From Cyanobium sp. Morenito 9A2 (GTDB lineage Bacteria; Cyanobacteriota; Cyanobacteriia; PCC-6307; Cyanobiaceae), in the NCBI RefSeq assembly GCF_024345575.1, contig NZ_JAGQBJ010000001.1:310001-374000 (forward strand): a stretch of 64,000 nt of DNA, in the 5' to 3' direction. Every line of letters starts with the position of its first letter. Position 1 is the stretch's first letter. Below the pieces are notes generated by a model, which was given only the letters and a program-made list of their open reading frames with translations, was not told where the DNA came from and made no database searches. Below are positions 28,777 through 37,659 of the stretch, piece after piece. Made by a program: the position numbers and the translations under genes.

Positions 28777-30468
28777 ATGACCGTTCTCACCCCCACCAGC
28801 CCCAGCCCTTCTCCACCGAAGTCATCGCCGCCTACCTGGTTGCGGTATTTCAGCTTCTGCACCGATGCCAAGGTGATCGGCATCCAGTACGTGGTGCTGT
28901 CGTTTGTCTTTTTCTTGATCGGTGGCTTTCTGGCGATGGTGATGCGGGGGGAACTGCTCACCCCGGCGGCTGATCTGGTGGATCGCACGGTCTACAACGG
29001 GCTGTACACCATGCACGGCACGATCATGTTGTTCCTGTTCACCTTTCCGGTGCTGAACGGGTTCAACAACCTGCTGATCCCGGTGATGATCGGCGCCCCG
29101 GATATGGCCTTCCCGCGCCTCAATGCGCTGGCATTCTGGATGTTTCCTGTCTTCGGTCTGGTGCTGATCGCCAGTTTCTTTGTTCCCGGCGGACCGGCCT
29201 CGGCGGGGTGGTGGTCGTACCCGCCCATCAGCGTCCAGAACCCCTTGGGCCATCTGATCAACGGTGAATCCCTCTGGATCCTTGCTGTGGCCCTCTCGGG
29301 CATTTCTTCGATCCTGGGTGCGCTCAATTTCGTGACCACGATCCTGCGCATGCGGGCCCCGGGGATGGGCCTGTTCCGCATGCCGATCTTCTGCTGGACG
29401 GCCTTGGCGGCCCAGACGATCCAGCTGATCGGCCTTCCGGCGCTCACGGGCGGCGCCGTGATGCTGCTGCTCGATCTCACCGTGGGCACCACGTTCTACG
29501 ACCCGACCGGCGGTGGTGATCCGGTGCTCTATCAGCACTTCTTCTGGTTCTATTCGCACCCGGCGGTGTACGTGATCATCCTGCCCGTGTTCGGCATCTT
29601 CTCGGAGCTGTTTCCCGTCTATGCCCGAAAGCCGCTGTTCGGCTATCCCTTTGTGGCGATCGCCTCGTTCGTGATCGTGGGCCTGGGGCTGATCGTGTGG
29701 GTGCACCACATGTTTCCCAGTGGCGTGAGCCAGTGGATGCGCGATCTGTTCATGGTCACCACGATGCTGATCGCCGTGCCCACCGGCGTGAAGGTGTTCG
29801 CCTGGCTGGGCACCCTCTGGGGGGGAAAGCTGAAGCTCACCACTCCCATGCTGTTTGCCCTCGGCGGTCTGATCAACTTCGTGTTCGCGGGCATCACCGG
29901 CATCATGCTGGCTACGGTCCCGATTGACATCCACGTCAACAACACCTACTTCGTGGTGGGCCATTTCCACTACGTGATCTATGGCGCCGCCGTGATGGGA
30001 ATCTTCGCGGCCATCTACCACTGGTTCCCCAAGTTCACCGGCCGCATGCCCTACGAGGGTCTCGGCAAGCTCCACTGCCTGCTCACGTTTGTGGGAGCCA
30101 ATCTCAACTTCCTGCCCATGCACCCCCTCGGGCTGATGGGCATGCCGAGGCGGGTGTCCTCCTACGACCCGGAGTTCGCGTTCTGGAACGTGCTCGCCAG
30201 CCTCGGAGCCTTTCTGCTGGGGGTCTCGATCATCCCCTTCCTGCTCAACATGGTCAGTTCGGTCGTGCGTGGCGAGCCGGCGGGCGCGAATCCCTGGCGG
30301 GCGATCGGCCTGGAGTGGCTGTTGCCCTCGCCGCCACCGATCGAGAATTTCGAAGACCACGTGCCCACGGTGATCAGCGCGCCCTACGGCTATGGCACGG
30401 GCAAGCCCCTGGTGGAGCACCAGGGGGAGATTGAGCTTGCCCTGGCGCTTCTTGAGGGAAGGGCATGA
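28777..30468 (+). CDS. ctaD: heme-copper oxidase subunit I, A2 type
   Basis: A 563-residue, 12-helix catalytic subunit that reduces O2 at a heme/CuB centre. Visible features: low-spin heme His in TMHGTIMLF, the CuB His and cross-linked Tyr in FYSHPAVYVIILP, the CuB pair in WVHHMF, and heme His residues in VGHFHYVIYG. The sequence YSHPAVY in place of HPEVY marks the A2 subtype, where Tyr-Ser replaces the Glu of the D-channel. It lies three bases after ctaC and overlaps ctaE by ATGA. In ARTO-type complexes this subunit pumps or consumes protons at the cytoplasmic membrane. Confidence 0.96.
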   Translation: MTVLTPTSPSPSPPKSSPPTWLRYFSFCTDAKVIGIQYVVLSFVFFLIGGFLAMVMRGELLTPAADLVDRTVYNGLYTMHGTIMLFLFTFPVLNGFNNLLIPVMIGAPDMAFPRLNALAFWMFPVFGLVLIASFFVPGGPASAGWWSYPPISVQNPLGHLINGESLWILAVALSGISSILGALNFVTTILRMRAPGMGLFRMPIFCWTALAAQTIQLIGLPALTGGAVMLLLDLTVGTTFYDPTGGGDPVLYQHFFWFYSHPAVYVIILPVFGIFSELFPVYARKPLFGYPFVAIASFVIVGLGLIVWVHHMFPSGVSQWMRDLFMVTTMLIAVPTGVKVFAWLGTLWGGKLKLTTPMLFALGGLINFVFAGITGIMLATVPIDIHVNNTYFVVGHFHYVIYGAAVMGIFAAIYHWFPKFTGRMPYEGLGKLHCLLTFVGANLNFLPMHPLGLMGMPRRVSSYDPEFAFWNVLASLGAFLLGVSIIPFLLNMVSSVVRGEPAGANPWRAIGLEWLLPSPPPIENFEDHVPTVISAPYGYGTGKPLVEHQGEIELALALLEGRA

Positions 30469-31076
30469 GCACCTCAAGCCCCCTCGACCCCTCGGCCGCG
30501 CCCGATCCGGCCGCCCACGGCGAGCACGGGGGGCATCCCAATTTCACGCTCACGGGTTTCGTGATCTTTCTGCTTTCAGAGAGCGTGATCTTTCTGGCGT
30601 TCTTCAGTGGCTACACCGCCCTGAAGCTCAGCGCCACCGCTTGGTTGCCCTCCGGTGTGGAGGGCCTGGAGTGGCAGACCCCTCTGATCAATTCGGTGGT
30701 CCTGGTGTCGAGTTCCGGCACAATCGCTCTGGCCGAGTGGTTCAAGCACCGCGGCTCCCTCTGGGGCTTCCGCGCCTTCTGGCTGCTCACCATGGCCATG
30801 GGGGCCTACTTCCTGCTTGGCCAGGCGCAGGAATGGCGTTCCCTCAGCTTCGGTTTCACCGATGGCACCTTTGGCGGCACCTTCTATCTGCTCACCGGGT
30901 TCCACGGCCTGCATGTGGCCACCGGCATCCTGTTGATGGCGCTGATGCTGCTCAAGTCGTTTCTCCCGGGCAACTACGACGGCGGCGAGCAGGGGGTGGT
31001 GGCCACGTCCCTGTTCTGGCATTTCGTCGATGTGATCTGGATCCTGCTGTTTCTGCTGCTTTACGTGTGGCGTTAG
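30465..31076 (+). CDS. ctaE: heme-copper oxidase subunit III
   Basis: A 203-residue, five-helix subunit III (short form without the first two helices of mitochondrial COX3). Typical sequences: LLSESVIFLAFFSGY, GTFYLLTGFHGLHVATGILLM and SLFWHFVDVIWILLFLLLYVWR. The N-terminal 30 residues carry an acidic, His-containing stretch (AHGEHGGHP). It supports the stability and proton uptake of subunit I. It ends the oxidase genes; the GMC oxidoreductase starts 10 bases downstream and is probably read with them. Confidence 0.95.
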   Translation: MSTSSPLDPSAAPDPAAHGEHGGHPNFTLTGFVIFLLSESVIFLAFFSGYTALKLSATAWLPSGVEGLEWQTPLINSVVLVSSSGTIALAEWFKHRGSLWGFRAFWLLTMAMGAYFLLGQAQEWRSLSFGFTDGTFGGTFYLLTGFHGLHVATGILLMALMLLKSFLPGNYDGGEQGVVATSLFWHFVDVIWILLFLLLYVWR

Positions 31077-31086
31077 GAGTCCTGCC

Positions 31087-32601
31087 GTGATCATCGACGA
31101 CCACACCTATGACCTGATCGTGATCGGCACCGGTGCCGGGGGCGGCACCCTGGCCGGCGCTCTTGCCGAGTGCGGCAAGAGCGTGTTGGTGCTGGAGCGG
31201 GGTGGGGCCATGGATCTCAGCGATCAGAACGTGGCGGATGTGGAGCTGGTTCGCAACAGCCGCTACCACCCCGGCGAGCAGTGGTTCGGCACCGACGGCG
31301 ATCCGTTCCCACCCCAGATGATCTATGCCCTGGGGGGCAACAGCAAGATCTGGGGCGGGGTCCTTGAGCGTCTGCGCGAGCAGGACTTCGCCCCCCAAAG
31401 GCACCTCGATGGCTCCAGCCCCGGTTGGGAGCTGAGCTACGCCGATCTCGCCCCCCACTACGACCGGGCCGAGCGCTTGTACCACGTGCACGGTCGCCGC
31501 AGCGTCGACCCCACCGAGCCACCGCGCACGGGTGACTACCTGCATCCCCCCCGGAGCATCGAGCCGGTCCTGGAGAGCCTGCGCGCCGACCTGGCCCGCC
31601 AGGGTGTCACCGCCTACGACCTGCCGATCAGCTGGTCCGCGTCGCCGCTGGATCCGAGCGGCGATGCCGAGCGTTTCGGGGTGGATGTGGCGGAGCTATC
31701 CGCCCAGGTGACGTTGCGCACGGGTGCCCGGGTGATACGTCTGCACGTCAACCCCAGTGGCCGCGAGGTGAAGGGGGTGCAGGCGGAGATCGATGGTCAG
31801 AACTGGCTGTTCACCGGCCACGTGGTGGTGCTGGCTGCCGGCGCCGTCAACAGCGCCGCCCTGCTGCTGCGCTCCTGCAATGACCAGCATCCCGAGGGCC
31901 TCGCCAACGGCTCGGGCCAGGTGGGCCGCAATCTGATGAAGCCCCAGCTCTCCTCCATCCTGCAGCTGGCCGCCCATCCCGATTCAGGGCGTTACGGCCC
32001 TGGTCTGGGGATCAACGACTACTACTGGGGCGACAAGAACGTGTCGGTGCCGCTGGGGCAGATCCGCAACGGTGGTGGTGTGCTTCAGGACCCCCTGTTC
32101 GCCGAATCGCCCCCCCTGCTGTCCCTGGTCACTCGGCTGTTGCCCAACAGCCTGCTGGAGCAGTTGGCCGTGCGCACGGTCAGCTGGTGGGCGAGCAGCG
32201 GCGTTCGGCCTGATCCCGCCAACCGCGTCAGCCTGCGCGGCGAAGGACTGCAGATCACCTACACCCCCAACAACCGTGAGGCCCACGACCGCCTCGTCTA
32301 CCGCTGGCTCTCCACGATCAAGGCGCTTGAAGCCGACCCCGCCACCACGGTGGTGCGCGCTTTCCCCCTCCATCCCCGTGGCGAGTCGCCCCTGGCGGTC
32401 CTGGGGTTCGCCTGCGGCACTGTCCGCATGGGCAGCGATCCTACCCGATCCGTGGTGGACCTCCAGGGGAGGAGCCATCAGCTCGTCAACCTCTACGTGG
32501 CTGACGCCAGCGTCTTTCCGACCTGCCCTGCCGTGGGCCCGGCGCTCACGGTCATTGCCCTGGCCCTGCGGCTGGCGGAACATCTCAAGCGAGTGCTATA
32601 G
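31087..32601 (+). CDS. GMC-family FAD oxidoreductase
   Basis: A 504-residue glucose-methanol-choline oxidoreductase. N-terminal FAD motif VIGTGAGGGTLAGALAE and acidic VLERGG. A substrate region follows, then the C-terminal GMC signature CGTVRMGSDP, VADASVFPTCPAVGP and LTVIALALRLAEHL. No signal peptide or membrane helix is seen. It starts at GTG 10 bases after ctaE, in an operon-like position. That suggests it could feed electrons from an alcohol or sugar into the quinone pool used by the oxidase, but the partner and substrate are unproved. No typical transcription terminator was seen after it. Confidence 0.88.
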   Translation: MIIDDHTYDLIVIGTGAGGGTLAGALAECGKSVLVLERGGAMDLSDQNVADVELVRNSRYHPGEQWFGTDGDPFPPQMIYALGGNSKIWGGVLERLREQDFAPQRHLDGSSPGWELSYADLAPHYDRAERLYHVHGRRSVDPTEPPRTGDYLHPPRSIEPVLESLRADLARQGVTAYDLPISWSASPLDPSGDAERFGVDVAELSAQVTLRTGARVIRLHVNPSGREVKGVQAEIDGQNWLFTGHVVVLAAGAVNSAALLLRSCNDQHPEGLANGSGQVGRNLMKPQLSSILQLAAHPDSGRYGPGLGINDYYWGDKNVSVPLGQIRNGGGVLQDPLFAESPPLLSLVTRLLPNSLLEQLAVRTVSWWASSGVRPDPANRVSLRGEGLQITYTPNNREAHDRLVYRWLSTIKALEADPATTVVRAFPLHPRGESPLAVLGFACGTVRMGSDPTRSVVDLQGRSHQLVNLYVADASVFPTCPAVGPALTVIALALRLAEHLKRVL

Positions 32602-33014
32602 AGCCCCTGATCGTGCCGTTCCTGGGGGCGCTCAGGCAGGCCCGACAGCCGCCGGCGGTTGAAGCGTTGCTCCAGCAGGCAGGCATGGTTCAGGGGGCGA
32701 CGAAGGCCAGGGCGAAGGCCACGGCCCGAGGCAGCAGCGCCTGGCGCTTCGTTGCCCCGGGACTGCTAGGTCCACTGGCAGGTGTCCCCTCCAGGGGCGG
32801 ATACCGAGCACCCTCTGGCCCCACTGGAGAGCGTCGATGCAGGGCAGCGGCCCATCGTGGCTGGTGGGGCCGGAGAGCCCACCCCGATCGGGACGTTGTC
32901 GCCCCGGCCGATCAACAGCGACCAGCCCCGCCAACCCAGGGCGCCGGCGGTGGCGATCGCAGGATCGATGGCACGAACAGGGAAGCGCCCTGACAGGCGA
33001 ACCGCGCCCTGCCC
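32602..33014. other. stretch without a supportable gene
   Basis: This stretch is GC-rich and has frames open on both strands, but none shows a family motif, start site or steady codon use. It follows the oxidase/GMC operon and precedes two decayed minus-strand genes, so it probably belongs to the same eroded block. Confidence 0.4.
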
Positions 33015-33324
33015 TCAGCGCGGCTCCAGGTGGGTGTCGGACTGGCGCCCTTTCGATGCGAACCCGCCCCGCCTCAGGTTGAGGATCGCGCGGACGAACG
33101 AGCGGAAAGAGAGCGCAGGGAGGGTAAGAGCAGCCCCCAAGGGGCCGAAGCCGCCCATGGGCCGCATCGGCTCGGTGAGCTGCAGGGCGAAGGCCCCCAT
33201 TAGCAAGGCACCAGGCCGCCCGGAACAGGGCCGAGATCCAGAGCACCACCGCCAGCCTTCGCGGCCAGGACACCTGACCGGCGGTGGCGCCAATGGTTCT
33301 CTCGAATCCGTGGATCAGCTCCAT
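33015..33324 (-). pseudogene. small membrane protein, frameshifted
   Basis: A plausible start (ATG 33324, MELIHGFERTIGATAG) leads into a hydrophobic helix (RRLAVVLWISALF) in one frame. The natural continuation, with a second helix (GALLMGAFALQLTEP) and a basic tail (FRSFVRAILNLRRGG), is in another frame ending at 33015. The change falls near 33220. Joined, they would give a protein of about 100 residues with two helices. No family was recognised. Either the gene is dead or there is a sequence error. Confidence 0.3.
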
Positions 33325-33800
33325 CGGCCCCTCCCTGGGTCCATGCGGTCGTCGAGCCACTGCCAGCCGATGGGGGCGTCCGTCGGCTGGTCCGCCCCCC
33401 AGCAGATGTGGGCCATGAACCTGCCGGTGGCCCCACGGCCTGCCCACGCCCCGTGACCGTCGCCGGCCCCATCGCTGCCACGCCCCAGCTTCACGCCCAA
33501 GCGCCCGGGCGGGTTGAACCGGATCGAGAGGCGCCCCTGGGCCCGTTCCGCTGCCCCGCCGCCACCAGTGGCCGCCGCGGCTCCTGCCCTGGCTCGCCGT
33601 CGGCATCGAGAAGCACCAGGCTGGCGCCGGAGGCCTGCCCAAGGCGGTGGGCAGGGCCCATTCTTTTCCGCTCCAGAGGCTTGAGCAGGTGGGGCAGGGT
33701 TCCCGCTCCGTCGCAGGCGGGATTCAGCAGCGTCATCCGTGGGGCTCCGGGCACGAATCCCTCCGGCAGGATGGGCCATCAGGACCCAACCGATCAGCCA
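33325..33800 (-). pseudogene. unrecognised decayed gene
   Basis: Fragments that read like protein lie in different minus-strand frames: MTLLNPACDGAGTLPHLLKP and SGASLVLLDADGEPG in one, and LSIRFNPPGRLGVKLGRG followed by GRFMAHICWGADQPTDAP and IGWQWLDDR in another. The last two are internally consistent and unlike random GC-rich sequence. I could not name the family. The order suggests one gene of about 150 codons broken by at least one frameshift near 33560. Confidence 0.25.
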
Positions 33801-33882
33801 GCCCATCAGGAGGGAGATCCCGATCGGATCGCTATCCCCACGGTGCCCGCCGGCGGCGCCTTTTCATCCTTTGCCGATCAGG

Positions 33883-34863
33883 CTAGGCAGGGTTGGAGGG
33901 GATTCCGTCCTTTTGCTGGATCAGCCAGAGCTCGTCACCCTCGACCCAGAGCAGCAGCCGGCTGGTGCCGTAGCTGATGGAGAGGCCATGGGGCTGGCTG
34001 AGCCCCAGACGGCGCACCAGGGCCAGGGGCAGGCTGCGCAGTTCCACTCCCTCGGGCAGATCCCCCAGGGCCGCAGGCCGTGGGGTCAGGGGCCGCCCCT
34101 TCTGCCACAGCGCCAGGAAGGGCTTTTCCCCCCCGGCGATCAACCGGAGATGACGACGGGCGATGGCGGCGGCGGCAGGGGTGGGGCTGCCCTTGTCACC
34201 GGATGTCTCCGCGGCCGCCCCATCGGCTGCTCCGCCGGGGGTGGGATCGAGGGCCGCCACGAGCCTGAAGGCCACGAGAGGGTCATCGGGCAGCCCTGCC
34301 AGCGAGGAGCGCTCGGCCGGCACCAATTCGGCCAGGCGCAGGGGCGGTGGCGCCGTGGGGACAGGGGGTCGGTTCGCCGCTCTCTGGGCAGCGCCGCGGC
34401 CGCTGCCAGCGGGTTTGGCGCCTCGCAGGGCCAAGACCGCTCCGCCGAAGGCCAGATCCGGGGGCGGGGGCGGCAGGGTGCTGTCCAGGGGCAGGGGGAC
34501 CATGCTGAGGTTGGCGCGTCCCAGGCCCGTCAGTGGACCCATCTGTTGGCCCGCCAGCTGGCTGGCGCGGCGGCTGAAGCGCAGCAATTCAGGTGTGTCA
34601 TCCCCACTGCTGAGCAGCGCCGGTGCCGGGCGGCGGGCGTCCAGGAGGCTCGCTCCCGCCAGCCACAGGGCATGCAGCGCCACTGCGATCCCCAGGGGCA
34701 AGACCATGGAACGCCAGCGCCGCGGCCAGCCGGCTGCCAGTGCGGCTGGGAGCCGAGTTGACACGGGCCGCCAGCGAGAACGCTGTCCAGGGAGGAGCCG
34801 TGGCGCCAGGCGCTCAAGGCTGGGCCGGAGGTGCGGGAAGTTGAACTTCGAAAGGAAGGACAC
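33883..34863 (-). CDS. TonB-like protein of the ExbB/ExbD operon
   Basis: A 326-residue protein with one membrane helix (about residues 53-75, MVLPLGIAVALHALWLAGASL), a long Pro- and Ala-rich middle (including TLPPPPPDL and PTAPPPLRL) and a C-terminal folded part (about 240-326). This is the build of TonB, which passes the energy of the ExbB/ExbD motor to outer-membrane transporters. The TonB C-terminal consensus itself is not recognisable, so it is named by build and by operon. The ATG at 34863 makes a 50-base overlap with the second ExbD gene; ATG 34707, just before the helix, is the alternative start. Confidence 0.6.
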   Translation of the reverse strand: MSFLSKFNFPHLRPSLERLAPRLLPGQRSRWRPVSTRLPAALAAGWPRRWRSMVLPLGIAVALHALWLAGASLLDARRPAPALLSSGDDTPELLRFSRRASQLAGQQMGPLTGLGRANLSMVPLPLDSTLPPPPPDLAFGGAVLALRGAKPAGSGRGAAQRAANRPPVPTAPPPLRLAELVPAERSSLAGLPDDPLVAFRLVAALDPTPGGAADGAAAETSGDKGSPTPAAAAIARRHLRLIAGGEKPFLALWQKGRPLTPRPAALGDLPEGVELRSLPLALVRRLGLSQPHGLSISYGTSRLLLWVEGDELWLIQQKDGIPSNPA

Positions 34864-35179
34864 CGAGTTCGAGCAGGGGAAGAACGGTCTGCACCACCCC
34901 CCAGGGGGCGGCCGGGTCGGGGATCAGGCGAATCCGGGCCTGGGGATTGAGTTGACCGGACTCCCGCAGCACCTGGGGCAACTGCTCCGGGGTGATCGGA
35001 CGGTTCCACAGGCGCAGGCCGCCATCGGCGGCCAGGTGCAGGGCCACCACGCCCTGGTGGGCGGGCCGTTGGGCCAGCCGCTGGGGCACCACCAGCAGGG
35101 CCACCGCCAGCAGGGCGAGGGCCGTGGAGAGGGCCCCATAGGCAAGGCCATCGAGGCTGGCGGCGCTGCAGCGGGTCAT
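34814..35179 (-). CDS. ExbD/TolR-like protein, second copy
   Basis: A 121-residue protein with one N-terminal membrane helix (about residues 12-31, ALSTALALLAVALLVVPQR) and a periplasmic domain of the ExbD/TolR type (GVVALHLAADGGLRLWN, ITPEQLPQVLRES, LLELGVLPFEV). The helix lacks the buried Asp that is needed for proton coupling in standard ExbD and TolR; the only nearby Asp is at position 10, before the helix. It overlaps the first ExbD gene by ATGA and the TonB-like gene by 50 bases. It may be a structural rather than a proton-coupled copy. Confidence 0.75.
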   Translation of the reverse strand: MTRCSAASLDGLAYGALSTALALLAVALLVVPQRLAQRPAHQGVVALHLAADGGLRLWNRPITPEQLPQVLRESGQLNPQARIRLIPDPAAPWGVVQTVLPLLELGVLPFEVQLPAPPAQP

Positions 35180-35529
35180 CGCGGACCCTGGGCGAGTTCC
35201 AGGAGCACCGGCTGACGGCTCTGCTGGCGCAGCCAGGCCAGGGAGCGACTCACCTCGCCTGTGGCCAAGGCCGAGGAGACCAGCAGGCGGACGCTGCCCT
35301 CCGGCGGCGCGCTCTTCAACTGGGCCGCCAGGGCGACGGCACCGATGGGGGAGCCGTTAAGGAACCAGCTGCCGCCCCCAGCGCGCACCACCACCCAGGG
35401 GGCACGGCTCTCCTGGGGCGGCGCGAGGGTCACACGGGGGTCCTTCAGGCGCAGCAGCTCCGGCACGGTGGCCACCGCCGTCAACAGGACCACCGTGAGA
35501 GCGGTGAGGGCGAACAGAGGCGTGGTCAT
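35176..35529 (-). CDS. ExbD/TolR-like protein, first copy
   Basis: A 117-residue protein: N-terminal membrane helix (LFALTALTVVLLTAVA) then a periplasmic domain (WVVVRAGGGSWFLNGSPIG, VRLLVSSALATGEV) as in ExbD/TolR. Standard ExbD has PLxD at the start of the helix; here the corresponding place reads PLFAL, so the coupling Asp is absent. It overlaps ExbB by ATGA upstream and the second ExbD-like gene downstream. Two ExbD-like proteins after one ExbB is common in bacteria, but loss of the Asp in both is not. Confidence 0.78.
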   Translation of the reverse strand: MTTPLFALTALTVVLLTAVATVPELLRLKDPRVTLAPPQESRAPWVVVRAGGGSWFLNGSPIGAVALAAQLKSAPPEGSVRLLVSSALATGEVSRSLAWLRQQSRQPVLLELAQGPR

Positions 35530-36065
35530 GGCTGACGCTCCAGGGCGAGGCGGAGGCCCGCCGTCTCCAGCTGCTGGCGTTGGCGTTCCAGCAGCCCCCG
35601 GTTGGTGCGCAGCACCACCGTGGCGATGAGAGCCACCACCAGCCCGAGCAAGGTGCTCACCAGCACCTGGGAGTAGCTGGTCAAGCTGGCGCCGCCGCTG
35701 GGCAGCACCAGCTGGGGGCCCAGCTCCGTCAGGGCCCGGATCAGCCCGGCGACGGTGCCGATGAGGCCCAGCAGGGGGCCGACCACGGCGGCGGCCTCCA
35801 GCACCGCCTCGCCACTGGTTCCCTGGCGTTCCAGTTGGCGCAGCAAAAGCTCCTGGCGCAGCTGCCCGTGCCCCTGGCCCGCGCTGCCCTGGAGCGCCTC
35901 CGCCAGTTGCCGCTCGACCCTGGCGGGACCGAGCCCCTGGCCGCGCCAGTAGCGGGCCCGATCGACGCCGATCGCCACCACCACGATTGAGAGCAGCAGC
36001 AGCGGCAGCACCGCCGGTCCGCCGTTCTGCAGTGCGGAGAGGCCCATCGCTTGCGACTCCGTCAT
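35526..36065 (-). CDS. ExbB/TolQ/MotA-type proton channel
   Basis: A 179-residue three-helix protein. Helix 1 is near residues 16-34 (VLPLLLLSIVVVAIG), a cytoplasmic helical segment follows, and helices 2 and 3 carry the family motif: AAAVVGPLLGLIGTVAGLI and LVSTLLGLVVALIATVVL, with Thr residues lining the proton path (GTVAG). It is the first gene of the ExbB-ExbD-ExbD-TonB-like unit, which probably energises uptake of iron complexes or cobalamin through the outer membrane. The receptor is not in the window. It is divergent from cysK. Confidence 0.9.
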   Translation of the reverse strand: MTESQAMGLSALQNGGPAVLPLLLLSIVVVAIGVDRARYWRGQGLGPARVERQLAEALQGSAGQGHGQLRQELLLRQLERQGTSGEAVLEAAAVVGPLLGLIGTVAGLIRALTELGPQLVLPSGGASLTSYSQVLVSTLLGLVVALIATVVLRTNRGLLERQRQQLETAGLRLALERQP

Positions 36066-36190
36066 GGTACCGAATCGGGGGAATTTACGGCGCAGCCAGC
36101 TCCCTGTGCGGTGTCTGCGGGACTTGACAGCCGGCCTTGGCCCGGACCGGAGGACTCCCTTAGGGTGCGCTCACCTACGACCACCCTTGG
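36066..36190. promoter_or_regulatory. divergent promoter region, ExbB operon and cysK
   Basis: These 125 bases separate the start of the ExbB operon (minus) and cysK (plus) and should hold both promoters. On the plus strand TTGACA lies at 36124-36129 and TAGGGT at 36160-36165, about 30 bases apart; this is too wide for a standard pair, so no exact promoter is claimed. Confidence 0.35.
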
Positions 36191-37171
36191 ATGGGCGCCA
36201 TTTTCGCCGACAACAGCCTGAGCATTGGCCACACCCCCCTGGTGCAGCTGAATCGGGTGGTTGGTGACACCACGGCGCGGGTGCTGGCGAAGATCGAGGG
36301 CCGTAACCCCGCCTACTCGGTCAAGTGCCGGATCGGTGCCGCGATGATCGCCCAGGCCGAAAAAGATGGTCTGCTGGGGCCTGGCAAGGAGCTGATCGAG
36401 CCCACCAGTGGCAACACCGGCATCGCCCTGGCCTTCGTCGCCGCCTCCCGTGGCATCAGGCTCACCCTGACGATGCCGGAGACGATGAGCCTGGAGCGGC
36501 GCAAGCTGCTCACGGCCTATGGCGCCCACCTGGAGCTCACCGAAGGCCGCCTCGGCATGAGTGGTGCCGTCGGCCGGGCCCAGGCGATCGCCGCCTCCGA
36601 TCCCGAGCGCTACGTGCTGCTGCAGCAGTTCGCCAATCCCGCCAACCCCCAGGTGCACCACGACACCACCGGCCCGGAGATCTGGGAGCAGACCGATGGA
36701 GATGTCGACGTGTTCGTATCGGGGGTGGGCACCGGCGGCACCATCACCGGCGTCAGCCGCTACATCAAGCACACCCTGGGCAAGCCCCTCGTGTCGGTGG
36801 CCGTCGAGCCGATCAACAGCCCGGTGATCAGCCAGACCAAGGCGGGCGAGACGGTCAAGCCCGGACCCCACAAGATTCAGGGCATCGGTGCGGGGTTCGT
36901 GCCCGCCAACCTCGATCTCGATCTGGTGGATCGGGTCGAGCAGGTGAGCGATGAGGAAGCCGTGGCCATGGCCCGGCGCCTCGCCCGCGAGGAGGGCATC
37001 CTGGCCGGCATCTCCTGCGGGGCGGCCACGGTGGCGGCCGTGCGCCTGGCCCACGAACCCGCCCATGCCGGCCAGACGATCGTTGTGGTGCTGCCTGACT
37101 CCGGCGAGCGCTATCTCAGCTCGGTGTTGTTCGAAGGGGTCTTCAACGAGAAGGGCCTGGCGCCGGTCTGA
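36191..37171 (+). CDS. cysK: cysteine synthase A (O-acetylserine sulfhydrylase)
   Basis: A 326-residue PLP enzyme that makes cysteine from O-acetylserine and sulfide. The cofactor Lys is Lys45 in [13 protein letters not shown]. The substrate loop [14 protein letters not shown] and the PLP phosphate-binding loop [14 protein letters not shown] are intact. The standard family motif NPAYSVK is present, and length is normal for CysK. The start ATG 36191 gives the typical [18 protein letters not shown]. The next gene (CAAD protein) begins six bases after the stop, so a three-gene unit with the pterin dehydratase homologue is likely. No sign of transfer or damage. Confidence 0.96.
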   Translation: MGAIFADNSLSIGHTPLVQLNRVVGDTTARVLAKIEGRNPAYSVKCRIGAAMIAQAEKDGLLGPGKELIEPTSGNTGIALAFVAASRGIRLTLTMPETMSLERRKLLTAYGAHLELTEGRLGMSGAVGRAQAIAASDPERYVLLQQFANPANPQVHHDTTGPEIWEQTDGDVDVFVSGVGTGGTITGVSRYIKHTLGKPLVSVAVEPINSPVISQTKAGETVKPGPHKIQGIGAGFVPANLDLDLVDRVEQVSDEEAVAMARRLAREEGILAGISCGAATVAAVRLAHEPAHAGQTIVVVLPDSGERYLSSVLFEGVFNEKGLAPV

Positions 37172-37176
37172 AGCCT

Positions 37177-37659
37177 GTGGTGCTGCCCTTTTCCGATCCT
37201 TCCCCCGACGGCGGGGAGCCTGGCGATGCGCCGGCTCCGAAGCGCTTGATCCTCTCGATTCCCGTGGCGGAGGAGGGTCCCCTGGTGCCCGTCGCGGTGC
37301 CTCCGGAGCTTCCCTCCGCGCTCCCATCGGCGGGGCCGGCCCCAGCCCCATCGGTGCGGCTGCCCTACCCGGTGGTGCGGGAACTGCTGCGTCAGATCAG
37401 CGCGCTCCAGCTGGCGTCCCTGCGGGATCTCCTGCCGGTGCTGCAGGTGCTGGCGTTGGCGGTGGTGGCGGTGCTGGTGCTGCGGATCACCGGGGCCACC
37501 CTTTCGGCCATCGATGAGATCCCTCTGTTGGGCGGCCTGCTGGAGCTGGTGGGGGTGGTCAGCGTGCTGGGATTCGTGGCGCGCCAGGCTCTGCGTCAAC
37601 GCAACCGGGCTGAATTGATGGTGCGCATCCGCAAGTTGCGCCGGGAGCTGCTCGGTTGA
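37177..37659 (+). CDS. CAAD/CURT1-like membrane protein
   Basis: A 160-residue protein with a disordered Pro-rich N-terminus (residues 1-60) and a C-terminal CAAD domain. It has an amphipathic helix (LQLASLRDLLPVLQVL), a membrane helix, the conserved ITGATLSAIDEIPLLGGLLELVG and a basic end (RIRKLRRELLG). CAAD domains anchor some cyanobacterial aminoacyl-tRNA synthetases to thylakoids, and the related CURT1 proteins bend thylakoid membranes. As a free-standing protein this one could have the CURT1-like role. It starts at GTG six bases after cysK; the stop overlaps the next gene (TTGA). Confidence 0.82.
   Translation: MVLPFSDPSPDGGEPGDAPAPKRLILSIPVAEEGPLVPVAVPPELPSALPSAGPAPAPSVRLPYPVVRELLRQISALQLASLRDLLPVLQVLALAVVAVLVLRITGATLSAIDEIPLLGGLLELVGVVSVLGFVARQALRQRNRAELMVRIRKLRRELLG

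Noticed and set aside
28822-30477. A 551-codon minus-strand frame over ctaD.
   Set aside because: Antisense of a highly conserved oxidase subunit; His/Glu/Arg-rich composition is the mirror of hydrophobic helices.
32613-33456. Plus-strand frames in the gap after the GMC gene.
   Set aside because: Low-complexity Arg/Pro/Gly sequence without start signals; the better fragments are on the minus strand.
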